Assembly: GCF_014647795.1 (NCBI RefSeq)
Contig: NZ_BMPW01000022.1
Location: 1 to 64,000 of the forward strand
From: Actinoplanes campanulatus
Lineage (GTDB): Bacteria > Actinomycetota > Actinomycetes > Mycobacteriales > Micromonosporaceae
Reading direction: 5' to 3'
DNA: 64,000 nt
The notes under the pieces are model-generated. The model made no database searches. It saw nothing but the letters and a program-made list of their open reading frames with translations, and had not been told where the DNA came from. Shown piece by piece: positions 42,043 to 50,261 of the stretch; within the stretch, counting starts at the first letter, position 1, and each line of letters begins with the position of its first letter. Position numbers and translations under genes: made by a program.

Positions 42043-42550
42043 GGGCCGAATGTAGCCACGCCACCTGAGCCCACCGCTCCGCGATCGTCCCCAGGTCGCT
42101 GGCTCGACCGCACCCACCTTCCCACTCACGGCCGTAACGCCTGCTCAGCACGCGCCCGTAACGTCGGTCAGCCGGGTGGGCGGTTGCGGTTCCAGGGTGG
42201 AACGTCTCACACGATGTGAGATTCGTGTGCGTGTATCCGCCCTATCACGTTTGCAGCCGCACACCGCGGGTCCGAGCGTGTGCGCCCACCCCGTCGCGGG
42301 CGCCCTTGGATCGGTAGCCGGGCGGGCCCGCTGGCCGCGTGCTGCCGCTTCCGGCGGCGGTGAGGGTGACCACCGATCTCCGCCCGGCGGCCGCGGCACA
42401 GGCGTGACCCGGCAGGCGCTGTGCGGAACCGGCGGAGCGGCCGCCGTTGTCGGGGGCGTTCCACCACGTACCGGAAAAGGGGGTTGATCCCAGGAGGGCG
42501 GCAGGTCGCCGGTCCGGGAACGCCCGCGAAAGGCGCGGCCGGGCGTCATG
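42043..42550. other. Intergenic region with inverted repeats
   Basis: This 508-base gap has no supportable gene. It includes the -10 TACATT (42049-42054, minus strand), the inverted repeat TCTCAC-N5-GTGAGA (42205-42221) and a CCGCACAC/GTGTGCG hairpin near 42257-42287. The sequence around 42272-42292 resembles one at 56445-56475 in inverted orientation, so it may be a dispersed non-coding repeat. Confidence 0.5.
42049..42054 (-). promoter_or_regulatory. -10 element of a leaderless promoter (EF-Tu domain 2-like gene)
   Basis: TACATT ends 6 nt before the ATG at 42042. Confidence 0.5.
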
Positions 42551-42662
42551 TCAGGCCGCGGGCGTCGCGGATGATCCGGCCGGTGTCGTCGACGTGCTCG
42601 CGGGCGATGCGGGGGTGGTCTCTCCGTCGCGGGCGCGCAGCGCCGCTGGGAATGCGGCTCGT

Positions 42663-42716
42663 GGCTTGACGTCGGCCCGTGGCTTGACGGCGGCTCGCGC
42701 CTTGACGGCGGCCCGC
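42663..42716 (-). repeat. 18-bp tandem repeat (three copies)
   Basis: Units at 42663-42680, 42681-42698 and 42699-42716, each close to GGCTTGACGGCGGCCCGT on the plus strand. In the GntR remnant frame they encode repeats of (A/P)RAAVK. Confidence 0.75.
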
Positions 42717-42851
42717 GCTTCGATCATCTCCAGCGTCTCCGGCCGGGTGTGATAGCGCACCACCCAGCCTTTACGCTGGACGACGAGGCCCTCCTGGACC
42801 AGGCGGAAGAGTGCCTCGCGGATCGGCACACCCTCGCGGCTCCGGGCGGAC

Positions 42852-42865
42852 TTGAAATGTTTCAA
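42852..42865 (+). promoter_or_regulatory. LacI-type operator upstream of lacI-bluB
   Basis: TTGAAA-TG-TTTCAA, a near-perfect palindrome of the LacI/GalR family type, 51 bases upstream of the TTG start at 42917. Its 12-base core differs by one base from the rha promoter operator at 60420-60433. Confidence 0.65.
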
Positions 42866-42916
42866 TCGGCGTGTTTGACTTCTGGTCGACTCACCCACCG
42901 TCAGGAAGGGCCCACG

Positions 42917-43957
42917 TTGACTCCGCACCCGCGCAACGGTCGAGCCCCGTCGGTCAAGGACGTCGCCGCTGCCGCGGGCGTCTCCCTCGGCACCGTCTCC
43001 AACGTCCTCAACCGGCCGTCCGTGGTCAGCACCGCCACCCGGGAGCGGGTCGAGCGGGCCATGGCCGAGCTCGGGTTCGTGCGCAACGAGTCGGCCCGCC
43101 AGTTGCGCGCCGGGACCAGCCGGGCGCTGGCGTACGTGATGCTCGACGGCGGCAACCCGTTCTTCCACGACGTCGCCGAGGGCATCGAGACCGCCGCCGA
43201 GGCCGCCGACCTGTCGCTGTTCGTGTGCAACTCCAACGGCCGCGCCGACCGCGAGGCCAAGCACATCGACCGGCTCGTCCAGCAGCGGGTGCAGGGGATA
43301 CTGATCACCCCGGTCGACCCGGACGCCGGCCACCTGGCCGAGATCGCCCAGCGCAACATCCCGTTCGTGCTGGTCGACCGGTTCAGCCGGTCCGGCGGGC
43401 ACTGCTCGGTCGCCGTCGACGACGTGCTCGGCGGCCGGATCGCCGTCGAGCACCTGATCGACCGCGGGCACCGGCGGGTCGCGTTCGTCGGTGGGCCGTC
43501 CAGCATCGGGCAGGTCCGCGAGCGGCTTCAAGGGGCGCGCGCCGTGTGGGCCGAGTTCGGGATGCCGGAGGAGGACCTGATCCACCTGCCGACCGAGGCG
43601 ATGACGGTCAACGAGGGCCGCTCCGCGGGGGAGCGGCTCGCCGGGCTGCCCAGCCGCCGCCGGCCGACCGCCGCGTTCTGCGCCAACGACCTGCTCGCGC
43701 TCGGCCTGCTCCAGCACGCCGTCACGGCCGGGCTGCGGGTGCCCGACGACCTGGCCATCGTCGGGTTCGACGACATCGACTTCGCGGCCGCCGCGGCCGT
43801 CCCGCTCACCTCGGTCCGCCAGCCGCGGCAGGAGCTCGGGCGGACCGCGGCGCGGCTGGTGCTGGACGAGGCCACCAATCCGGATCATGTGCACGAGCAG
43901 GCCACCTTCGTGCCGGCGCTGGTGGCCCGGGCGTCCACGGGTACCGTACGGCGGTGA
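42917..43957 (+). CDS. LacI-family transcriptional regulator
   Basis: A 346-residue repressor. TTG 42917 is supported by AGGAAGGG 6 bases upstream; the open frame beyond it is antisense to the GntR remnant. The HTH is SVKDVAAAAGVSLGTVSNVL with hinge helix QLRAGTSRALAYV. The effector domain has the periplasmic-binding fold (GGNPFFHDVAEGIETAAE, LVDRF, CANDLLALGLLQ, VGFDDIDFAAAA), pointing to a sugar or related ligand. It is coupled to bluB by a 4-base overlap. Operator-like palindromes lie upstream of this gene and at the rha promoter. Confidence 0.9.
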   Translation: MTPHPRNGRAPSVKDVAAAAGVSLGTVSNVLNRPSVVSTATRERVERAMAELGFVRNESARQLRAGTSRALAYVMLDGGNPFFHDVAEGIETAAEAADLSLFVCNSNGRADREAKHIDRLVQQRVQGILITPVDPDAGHLAEIAQRNIPFVLVDRFSRSGGHCSVAVDDVLGGRIAVEHLIDRGHRRVAFVGGPSSIGQVRERLQGARAVWAEFGMPEEDLIHLPTEAMTVNEGRSAGERLAGLPSRRRPTAAFCANDLLALGLLQHAVTAGLRVPDDLAIVGFDDIDFAAAAAVPLTSVRQPRQELGRTAARLVLDEATNPDHVHEQATFVPALVARASTGTVRR

Positions 43958-44583
43958 TCCACGACCTGTACGAGGTCATCCACCGCCGCCGTGACGTCCG
44001 CGGCGAGTTCACCGGAGAGCCCGTCCCCGGCGACGTTCTCGACCGCGTCCTGAGCGCCGCGCACGCCGCGCCCAGCGTCGGGCTGTCCCAGCCGTGGGAC
44101 TTCGTGATCGTGCGCTCCGATGACGTACGGAAGGCCTTCCACCAGCACGTTCACGCGGAACGGGAAACGTTCGCGGCCAGTTTGGCGGCCGAGGCCGCGC
44201 GCCGCTTCGCCCGTATCAAGATCGACGGAGTGCTGGAGTCCAGCCTGTCGATCGTGGTCACCTACGACGCCTCGCGTGGTGGGCCGGCGGTCCTCGGGCG
44301 GCACGCCATCGCCGACGCCGGGCTCTACTCGTCGTGCCTGGCCATCCAGAACCTGTGGCTGGCCGCCACCGCCGAAGGGCTCGGTGTCGGGTGGGTGTCG
44401 TTCTACCGGGAGGAGTTCCTGCGGGAGCTGCTCGGCATCCCGGACGGGGTGCGGCCGGTGGCGTGGCTCTGCGTCGGGCCGGTCACCCATCTGGAACGCG
44501 TCCCCGACCTGGAACGGCACGGGTGGCGGCAGCGGCGGCCGCTCGGCGAGGCCGTGCACGCCGACCGGTGGGGTGGATCGTGA
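43954..44583 (+). CDS. bluB: 5,6-dimethylbenzimidazole synthase (BluB)
   Basis: A 209-residue flavin-destructase of the nitroreductase fold. It turns reduced FMN into dimethylbenzimidazole, the lower ligand of vitamin B12. Family signs: RRRDVRGEF, APSVGLSQPWDFVIVRS, IKIDGVLESSLSIVVTYD, LGRHAIADAGLYSSCLAIQN and LGVGWVSFYREEFLRELLGI. GTG overlaps the lacI stop codon (GTGA). No other cobalamin gene is near, so it serves a pathway encoded elsewhere. Control by a LacI protein is unusual for bluB. Confidence 0.88.
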   Translation: MIHDLYEVIHRRRDVRGEFTGEPVPGDVLDRVLSAAHAAPSVGLSQPWDFVIVRSDDVRKAFHQHVHAERETFAASLAAEAARRFARIKIDGVLESSLSIVVTYDASRGGPAVLGRHAIADAGLYSSCLAIQNLWLAATAEGLGVGWVSFYREEFLRELLGIPDGVRPVAWLCVGPVTHLERVPDLERHGWRQRRPLGEAVHADRWGGS

Positions 44584-45398
44584 GGCTGCACGTCGGGTGT
44601 GCGATGTGGAACCTGAAAGCCTGGCAGTTCCCGCAGCCCGCGCTGAGCACCTATGCGAGCTGGTGCACCGCGGTGGAGGGGAACACGACGTTCTACGCGA
44701 CGCCCTCGTCGCAGACGGTCGCCGCGTGGGCCGCCGCGACTCCCGCTGACTTCCGGTTCGTGCTCAAGCTGCCGCGGTCGGTGACGCACGGCGGCGGGCT
44801 CTCCCACAACGCGGAGATGTCGGAGTTCATCCGGGTGATCGAGCCGCTCGGAGCCCGTACCCATGCTCTGTGGGTGCAGTTGCCCGGGTCCTTCGGACCG
44901 GGTGATCTCGCGGCTCTCTCCCGCTTTCTGCGGAGTCTTCCCGGCCATTTCCGGTACGCGGTGGAGGTTCGCGATCCTGCCTTCTTCCATTCGCCCGGCC
45001 CGCTCGAGGAGGCGCTGGCCGAGATCGGGGCGGAGTGGGTCCCGTTCGACACCACCGAGTTCTTCCGCACCCCGCCGGCAAGCGACGCCGAACGGGACGC
45101 GTGGATGAAGAAGCCCCGCATGCCGCTGCGCACCGCCGCCCTGACCGACCGTCCGATCGTCCGCTACCTGGGCCGTGACTCGGTCGAGCGGACCGTCGCG
45201 GGCTGGCAGCGGTGGGTGCCGATCGTCGCCGGTTGGCTGCGCGAGGGGCGGTCGCCGACGTTCTTCGTTCACACGCCGGACAATGTGGACGCGCCCACGC
45301 TGTGCCGGCGCTTCCACGACGAGGTGCGGGCGCTGGTGCCGGCACTCGCGCCACTGCCGGACATCGTGGAGCCGGAGGCCCCGCTCACCCTGTTCTGA
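44580..45398 (+). CDS. DUF72 family protein
   Basis: A 272-residue TIM-barrel-like protein: VGCAMWNLKAW at the start, VEGNTTFYATPS, FRFVLKLPRSVTH, ALWVQLPGSFGP, YAVEVRDPAFF and VRYLGRD are all DUF72 marks. The fold resembles sugar-processing or UV-endonuclease-like barrels; the reaction is unknown. GTG overlaps the bluB stop (GTGA), making it third in the lacI-bluB-DUF72 operon. A hairpin terminator follows. Confidence 0.85.
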   Translation: MRLHVGCAMWNLKAWQFPQPALSTYASWCTAVEGNTTFYATPSSQTVAAWAAATPADFRFVLKLPRSVTHGGGLSHNAEMSEFIRVIEPLGARTHALWVQLPGSFGPGDLAALSRFLRSLPGHFRYAVEVRDPAFFHSPGPLEEALAEIGAEWVPFDTTEFFRTPPASDAERDAWMKKPRMPLRTAALTDRPIVRYLGRDSVERTVAGWQRWVPIVAGWLREGRSPTFFVHTPDNVDAPTLCRRFHDEVRALVPALAPLPDIVEPEAPLTLF

Positions 45399-45418
45399 GT
45401 CCCCGGCTGGTCGTGAGT

Positions 45419-45443
45419 GCTGTTTCGCGGCCCGCGAGACAGC
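45419..45443 (+). terminator. Hairpin terminator of the lacI-bluB-DUF72 operon
   Basis: Arms GCTGTTTCGCGG and CCGCGAGACAGC (one G-T pair) lie 20 bases past the DUF72 stop codon. It resembles the hairpin at 4779-4803. Confidence 0.7.
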
Positions 45444-45460
45444 CCTGACAGCCGGCCCGA

Positions 45461-45466
45461 TAGATT
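45461..45466 (+). promoter_or_regulatory. -10 element of a leaderless promoter (membrane protein)
   Basis: TAGATT ends 7 nt before the ATG at 45474. Confidence 0.5.
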
Positions 45467-45473
45467 GCCGTCC

Positions 45474-45905
45474 ATGATCAAGACTCGGCGGTCCGTGGCC
45501 GGCCGCCTCGGGGACGCGGCGCAGTGGGCGCTGATCGGAACGTACCTGCTCGGCTCCTTCGGCATCCTGGTGCTGGCCGTCGTGCGCAGCGGCGACTGGG
45601 GCGCCCTGCTGGACCCGGGCCTGGAGCGTCTCGACGATCCGAAGGTCTCGGTTCCGCTGGGCTGGGACTCGTTCGCCAACCCGCTCGTCTGGATCTTCGG
45701 CGTGGCCCGGCTGACCGCCATCCTGATCGTCCCGGTGGCGGCGTTCGGCGTGATCCTCGGCGGGCTGTCGGCGGCGGCCGCCCGCCGCGGCGGCGACCGG
45801 CAGCGGCTCAACCGGTCCCTGCTGCGGATCGTGATCTGGGTGGTGCTGTTCGCGGTGGCGTTCAGCCCCTACGGCGAACAGCTGCACAACTGGCTGGCGG
45901 ACTGA
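45474..45905 (+). CDS. Small integral membrane protein, function unknown
   Basis: A 143-residue protein with three helices: WALIGTYLLGSFGILVLAVV (near residues 18-38), LVWIFGVARLTAILIVPVAA (~70-95) and LLRIVIWVVLFAVAFSPYG (~115-135). The loop after helix 1 is acidic, and one after helix 2 is Ala/Arg/Gly-rich. No known motif. It has a leaderless-type start (TAGATT 7 bases upstream). Confidence 0.65.
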   Translation: MIKTRRSVAGRLGDAAQWALIGTYLLGSFGILVLAVVRSGDWGALLDPGLERLDDPKVSVPLGWDSFANPLVWIFGVARLTAILIVPVAAFGVILGGLSAAAARRGGDRQRLNRSLLRIVIWVVLFAVAFSPYGEQLHNWLAD

Positions 45906-45952
45906 GGGGCCGGCGCCCGGCGCGGGTGCGCCGGGCTCCGGGCGGGGACGGG

Positions 45953-46834
45953 TCAGGCGTGCGGGCAGGTGGCGCGGTACTCCTGGATGGCGGTGCCGGA
46001 CGGGGCCGGGCACAGGAACTGGTCGTAGCGGGTGTCGTCGTCGATCCACCGCTTGAGCCACGACAGGCTGTACTTGGCGGCCGTCACGCTCTGCCCCGAG
46101 GTCGGAGCGGAGTGGGACGCGTTGTTCAGCTCCAGGTACGCCTTCTCCGGGGCGCTCGTCATGCTCGTGTAGAACGGCTCCGCGTGCGACGACACCGGGG
46201 CCACCGTGTCGCTCTCGGCGCCGACGATCAGGGTCGGTACGCGTACCGTCGACCAGCTCTTGGTGCCGTGCCAGGGGGTGAGCGGCACCGCGGCCTGCAA
46301 CGCGGGACGGGTCCGGGCCGCCGACAGGCTGCCGCCGCCGCCCATCGAGTGGCCCATCACGCCGAGCCGGCTCGCGTCGATGCGGGTGCGCACCGAACTG
46401 GTCCCGGTCAGGTAGTCGAGCGCCGCCAGCAGCTGGGTGCCGCGGCTGTCCGGCTGGTCCAGTGTGCTCAGCGTGTCGATGGTGATCACCACGAAGCCCT
46501 GTGAGGCCAGGCGCGGACCGAGCCAGGCGACGCTGGACTGGCTCGCCGTGAAGCCGGGGGAGATGGCCACCGCGCCGAACGTGCCGGCGCTGGTGTCGGT
46601 CGGGTAGTAGATCGTGCCGCCGCCGAAGCCGGAGACGCTGGACCGCGCCACGGTGACCTGGGCGATGGCGAACGAGCCGCGGGCGGCCTCGATGCTCGCG
46701 TTGGTGGGGGCGGGGCCGCGTTCATACGGGTTGGCCGCGAGAGCCGGTGCCGCGGGGACCGTCAGTGCTGCCGCGGTCGCCGCGAATGCCGCTGTGAGCA
46801 GGGAAAATGTCCGGCGAAGGGTGGGGACGGGCAT
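45953..46834 (-). CDS. Secreted cutinase / polyester hydrolase (PET-hydrolase homologue)
   Basis: A 293-residue exported serine esterase very like Thermobifida cutinases. A signal peptide ends near APALA-ANP, and the mature protein begins [14 protein letters not shown]. Catalytic triad: S163 in GHSMGGGG, D209 in [10 protein letters not shown] and H241 in NNASHSAP. W188 (TPWHG) and M164 line the substrate groove. C275-C290 form the conserved C-terminal disulfide. The residue after the catalytic His is Ser (S242), as in Ideonella PETase, whereas His before the nucleophile (H162) is as in cutinases; Tyr of the oxyanion hole is Phe (F95). It should hydrolyse ester polymers such as cutin, and PET activity is possible but untested. 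Confidence 0.92.
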   Translation of the reverse strand: MPVPTLRRTFSLLTAAFAATAAALTVPAAPALAANPYERGPAPTNASIEAARGSFAIAQVTVARSSVSGFGGGTIYYPTDTSAGTFGAVAISPGFTASQSSVAWLGPRLASQGFVVITIDTLSTLDQPDSRGTQLLAALDYLTGTSSVRTRIDASRLGVMGHSMGGGGSLSAARTRPALQAAVPLTPWHGTKSWSTVRVPTLIVGAESDTVAPVSSHAEPFYTSMTSAPEKAYLELNNASHSAPTSGQSVTAAKYSLSWLKRWIDDDTRYDQFLCPAPSGTAIQEYRATCPHA

Positions 46835-47085
46835 GGGAACTCCCTAGGGTGTGGGGCTCCTGCATCGATGGATATGAATAGGGTTAACTCGCCGGTAACA
46901 AGCTGGTAATCCCATCCGGCCCCCTGCCGCCGTGGTATGCCGCCGGTAATTCGCTTGCCGTGCCCGCGGTGATCCGCGAGGGTGGGCGGCATGACGTACT
47001 GAGGCACTTCACCAGCGCATCCCTCGCGGCCCCGGGGCACATCTGACGCCCGGCCGCGCCTCCGTCATGCGAAAGAAGATCTCTT

Positions 47086-48192
47086 TTGTCTCACGCGCAG
47101 TCCGCCACGTCCGCGTCCGTCACCGTCTTCGCCGCACCCGGCAGCTGGATCGAGTCCGGCGCCGTCGCCCAGTGCCACCAGGTCGCCGCCCTGAACGGCA
47201 TGATCCACGTCGCCGGGATGCCCGACCTGCACCCCGGCAAGGGCGCCCCGATCGGCGCGGCCATGGCGTCCACCGTGCTCTACCCGTTCCTCGTCGGCTC
47301 CGACATCGGCTGCGGGATCGCGGTCTACCCGGTCCGGCTCAAGAAGGCCGTCCCGGAACGCATCGCGGCCCGGTTCCCCGACCTCGACCAGCCCGTCGAC
47401 CCCGCCTCCGGAGACGACATCCCGGCCGGTTACACCGACCAGCTCGGCACCGTCGGGCGCGGCAACCACTTCGTCGAACTCGCCAAAGTCGACGCCGTCC
47501 TCGACACCGAGCACGCCTCGCGACTCGGCCTGACCACCGGCGACCTGGTGCTCATCGTGCACAGCGGCTCCCGCGGGCTCGGCGAGCGCATCCTGCGGGC
47601 ACACACCGAGGTGCACGGCGCCGGCCCGGCCCCCGACCCCGGCGCCTACCTGGCCGCGCACGACGACGCGGTCCGCTGGGGACACCTCAACCGGCGGCTC
47701 ATGGCCGAACGGGTCGCCGACGCCATCGGCGCCGAACTCGGCGAGCCGGTCACCGACGTCTGCCACAACTCGGTGGAGATCCGCGACGGCGTCTACCTGC
47801 ACCGCAAGGGCGCCGCACCGGGCGACGGCCGCGACGTGCTCATCGCCGGCACCCGCGGCACCCACTCCTACCTGGTCGCCGGGCACGCCGGGCCGGACGC
47901 CGGGCACTCCGTCGCACACGGCGCCGGGCGCAAGATGTCCCGGGCCGACGCACTCCGGCGCGGCCGGGCCAAACACACGGTCGAGGAGCTCCGGCGTACG
48001 GCGGTGGGGTCCCTCGTCGTCTGCGGCGACCGGCAACTGCTGTTCGAGGAGGCGCCCACCGCGTACAAGCGGATCGAGCAGGTGATCGGCGACCTCGTCT
48101 CGCACGGCCTGGCCACACCGATCGTCAGCACGCTGCCGGTGGTCACCTACAAGACCGCCGACCTGGCGCCGCGCCGGGGAGGCCGTCGATGA
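47086..48192 (+). CDS. RtcB-family RNA ligase (RtcB2, PrfH-linked type)
   Basis: A 368-residue member of the RtcB family, which joins RNA 3'-phosphate (or 2',3'-cyclic phosphate) and 5'-OH ends using GTP and Mn. Seen: VAGMPDLHPGKGAPIGAA, LVGSDIGCGIAV (metal Asp and Cys), VGRGNHFVEL, LVIHSGSRGLGE-type LIVHSGSRGLGE and IAGTRGTHSYLV. It is the shorter form often coupled with PrfH, about 100 residues shorter than E. coli RtcB. PrfH is encoded 660 bases downstream. TTG 47086 starts the homology; GAAAGAAG upstream can serve as ribosome site. Confidence 0.88.
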   Translation: MSHAQSATSASVTVFAAPGSWIESGAVAQCHQVAALNGMIHVAGMPDLHPGKGAPIGAAMASTVLYPFLVGSDIGCGIAVYPVRLKKAVPERIAARFPDLDQPVDPASGDDIPAGYTDQLGTVGRGNHFVELAKVDAVLDTEHASRLGLTTGDLVLIVHSGSRGLGERILRAHTEVHGAGPAPDPGAYLAAHDDAVRWGHLNRRLMAERVADAIGAELGEPVTDVCHNSVEIRDGVYLHRKGAAPGDGRDVLIAGTRGTHSYLVAGHAGPDAGHSVAHGAGRKMSRADALRRGRAKHTVEELRRTAVGSLVVCGDRQLLFEEAPTAYKRIEQVIGDLVSHGLATPIVSTLPVVTYKTADLAPRRGGRR

Positions 48193-48854
48193 GCGCGCCC
48201 CGGCGGGCCGTCCGCCCACGCCCGCGACGCCGCCTGACGCTCGGCGCCAGGACCGCCCGGCGGGCCGGCTGGCTCGATCCGCGCCGGCGGCCCGGTCGCC
48301 GCTTCCGCGGCTATCCGTTCGGGATCACCCCGATCCGCCGCCCCACCCTGCGCCGCCTGCCGGCGGGCCGTTTCCGGGTCACCGTCGACGTGGGCGGTCA
48401 CCCCGATCGGCCCGGTTCCCCTTTCCAGCGTTCCCATCGGGTACGGCGAGTGGCCGCCGCCCGTGTCAGACGAGCCGGACCGGGTGCCGTCGCCGTCTCC
48501 GGTGAGAGCCTCCACCCGGCAGGCTCCGCTCCCGTAGTCCCCAATGGACCAGCGGGTCGAAGCGAGCATCTCCCTCTGGCCGGTGCGGCGACCGCTGCTC
48601 CGGGCGGGCCCGGCCATCCGGTGCCCGCCGCGTTCGCGCTTTTCGGGGTGCGAGCGGATCTGGGCGCTCATTTCCCTGCGGTACGCCGTGCGCCCACTCT
48701 CGGTATGCCGGCAGACCCCTTCCTACCGGGCGATGCCGGATCGGACGGTCGGGCGAATCCGCGGCGTCCCGGCGGTGACGGGCGGCGGGTGCGACCGGGG
48801 GCGCCGGTGGAGAGCCGGGCCGGGTTCGGGCGGGTCATGAGGTGGTTGCGGTGA
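48189..48854 (+). CDS. Arg/Pro-rich ORF between rtcB and prfH (uncertain)
   Basis: A 221-codon frame that overlaps rtcB's stop codon (ATGA) and prfH's start codon (GTGA). The first ~75 codons have strong GC3 bias like a real gene and encode a very basic, Arg-rich segment (RAVRPRPRRRLTLGARTARR). After about codon 85, codon use loosens and looks non-coding. It could be a basic RNA-binding protein, a gene with a decayed end, or chance. No family is recognised. The perfect coupling at both ends is the main argument for it. Confidence 0.35.
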   Translation: MSAPRRAVRPRPRRRLTLGARTARRAGWLDPRRRPGRRFRGYPFGITPIRRPTLRRLPAGRFRVTVDVGGHPDRPGSPFQRSHRVRRVAAARVRRAGPGAVAVSGESLHPAGSAPVVPNGPAGRSEHLPLAGAATAAPGGPGHPVPAAFALFGVRADLGAHFPAVRRAPTLGMPADPFLPGDAGSDGRANPRRPGGDGRRVRPGAPVESRAGFGRVMRWLR

Positions 48855-49504
48855 GCGTACATCTGCTGTTGTCCGCCGGACGCGGACCGCAAGAGTGCGC
48901 CTGGGCCGTGGCGCGGCTGGTCCGTCGGCTGGAAGCCGACGCCGGAGGACGGGAGAAGGTCTCCACCCGGCGGGCCGAGACCGTGGCCGGGGAGCGACCC
49001 GGAACCTTCCTGTCGGTGCTGCTGGAGATCAGTGGGGACGCGGCGGTGCGGTTCGCGGACTCGTGGACCGGGACGCTGTGCTGGCAGGCGCCGAGCCCCT
49101 ACCGAACCGGGCCGGGGCGCAAGAACTGGTATGTGACCGCCCAGCAGGTGCGGGTCGGGATGACACCGACCGTCTTCCACGAGGCGGACGTCGACTTCGT
49201 GCCATGCCGCACCGGCGGGCCGGGCGGGCAGCATCGCAACAAGGCCAGTACGGCGGTTCGAGCCACTCACCGCCCGTCCGGAACCGTCGTGGTGGTCGAC
49301 ACCGAGCGGCAGTTCAGCCTCAACCGGGGAATCGCGGTGCGGCTGCTGCGTGAACGCCTCGAAGCGGGCGACGCGGCGGCCGGCCGGGCCGTCGAAACCG
49401 CGCGCTGGCGGGTCCACGACGAGCTGGTACGCGGCAACCCCGTACGCGTCGAACGGCCGTCCCCCGGATCCGGCGGCTCCCGCGGGGCCAAGGCGGGGGC
49501 GTGA
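48851..49504 (+). CDS. prfH: Peptide chain release factor H (PrfH)
   Basis: A 217-residue single-domain release-factor-like protein. The GGQ motif that hydrolyses peptidyl-tRNA is at residues 125-127 in TGGPGGQHRNKASTAVRA. There is no stop-codon-recognition domain (no PxT or SPF loop), as in PrfH. The N-terminal part LLLSAGRGPQECAWAVARL is also typical. PrfH works with RtcB2: it frees peptide from ribosomes whose 16S decoding centre has been cut, and the ligase repairs the break. That link is established knowledge for the family. GTG 48851 is preferred over an upstream GTG. Confidence 0.9.
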   Translation: MSVHLLLSAGRGPQECAWAVARLVRRLEADAGGREKVSTRRAETVAGERPGTFLSVLLEISGDAAVRFADSWTGTLCWQAPSPYRTGPGRKNWYVTAQQVRVGMTPTVFHEADVDFVPCRTGGPGGQHRNKASTAVRATHRPSGTVVVVDTERQFSLNRGIAVRLLRERLEAGDAAAGRAVETARWRVHDELVRGNPVRVERPSPGSGGSRGAKAGA

Positions 49505-49518
49505 CAGGATCTGCGGTC

Positions 49519-50190
49519 ATGCGCGCCTTGATCGTGGGTAACAGCGACGGCATCGGACTCGCCCTGACACACCGGCTGCTTGCCGAAGGATGGCAGGTCA
49601 CCGGGCTGTCGCGGCGGGCCGCGCCGGTCGGTGAGCCGGTCGTCGTGGACGTCACCTCGGCCGGCTTCCCGGAGGCGCTGGCCGGGGTGGGAGCCGTCGA
49701 CCTGTGCGTCTACGCGGCCGGGGTCGGTGAGCTGCTCGGCGGGGACGACTTCGCGGCCCAGACCCGGGCGCTCGAGGTGAACCTGCTCGGCGCGGCCCGG
49801 ACCGTGGAGGCGGTCGTGCCCGGCATGCTGGCCGCCGGACGGGGCCACGTCATCGGGCTGTCCAGTCTGGCCGACGCGATGATCTCGGCGGACGCTCCCG
49901 GTTATGCGGCGTCCAAGGCGGGGCTGACGTCGTACCTGCTCGGGCTCGACGCGGCGCTCCGGCCGCGCGGGGTGGCGGTGACCGCGGTGCGGTTCGGTTT
50001 CGTCGACACCAAGATGGCCAAGTCGCCGGTCACCCCGTTCAAGATTTCCCCGGAGCGGGCGGTCGACGTCCTCATGCGGTGCGTCCGCACCCGGCCGGCG
50101 GTCGTGTCCTACCCCCGTCGGATGGCCGCGGTGACCGGCACGCTCGGCCCGCTGCTGCGAACCGCGGCCCGGCTGCGCCGCTCCCGCTGA
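49519..50190 (+). CDS. Short-chain dehydrogenase/reductase
   Basis: A 223-residue SDR: LIVGNSDGIGLALTHRLL is the dinucleotide loop (TGxxxGIG variant GNSDGIG), LCVYAAGVG replaces NNAG, and GHVIGLSSLADAM plus PGYAASKAG supply Ser, Tyr and Lys of the triad. The substrate is unknown. ATG 49519 starts the homology; GTG 49501 overlaps the prfH stop, so the gene may be coupled to the rtcB-prfH unit. Close packing suggests co-transcription, but not a shared function. Confidence 0.82.
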   Translation: MRALIVGNSDGIGLALTHRLLAEGWQVTGLSRRAAPVGEPVVVDVTSAGFPEALAGVGAVDLCVYAAGVGELLGGDDFAAQTRALEVNLLGAARTVEAVVPGMLAAGRGHVIGLSSLADAMISADAPGYAASKAGLTSYLLGLDAALRPRGVAVTAVRFGFVDTKMAKSPVTPFKISPERAVDVLMRCVRTRPAVVSYPRRMAAVTGTLGPLLRTAARLRRSR

Positions 50191-50195
50191 GAGCA

Positions 50196-50261
50196 CCGCC
50201 GGGAGTGCGGAAACCAGACCGGAGGGCGCCGCCGGGAGTGCGGTAAGCAGACCGGAGGCCC
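50196..50261. repeat. 33-bp tandem repeat, two copies
   Basis: Units 50196-50228 and 50229-50261 share CCGCCGGGAGTGCGG and CAGACCGGAGG with few changes. They follow the SDR stop codon and lie outside any gene. Confidence 0.6.

Larger units (their letters stand above)
42551..42866 (-). pseudogene. N-terminally truncated GntR-family regulator
   Basis: On the minus strand the frame ending at 42551 encodes RSREGVPIREALFRLVQEGL, then VVQRKGWVVRYHTRPETLEM. This is the second half of a GntR winged helix, including the recognition helix PIREALFRL and the wing. The first helices are missing and there is no proper start codon. Downstream the ligand-binding domain is replaced by an Ala/Lys/Arg repeat (18-bp units) and a Thr/Ser/Pro tail. 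It is most likely a remnant left beside the lacI gene. Confidence 0.6.

Noticed and set aside
42145-42549. 134-codon minus-strand frame upstream of the EF-Tu-like gene
   Set aside because: Pro/Arg/Thr-rich composition only; several inverted repeats cross it, which fits a non-coding spacer.
48147-48671. 174-codon minus-strand frame opposite the rtcB-prfH spacer
   Set aside because: No start signal, no motif, and it runs against the operon.
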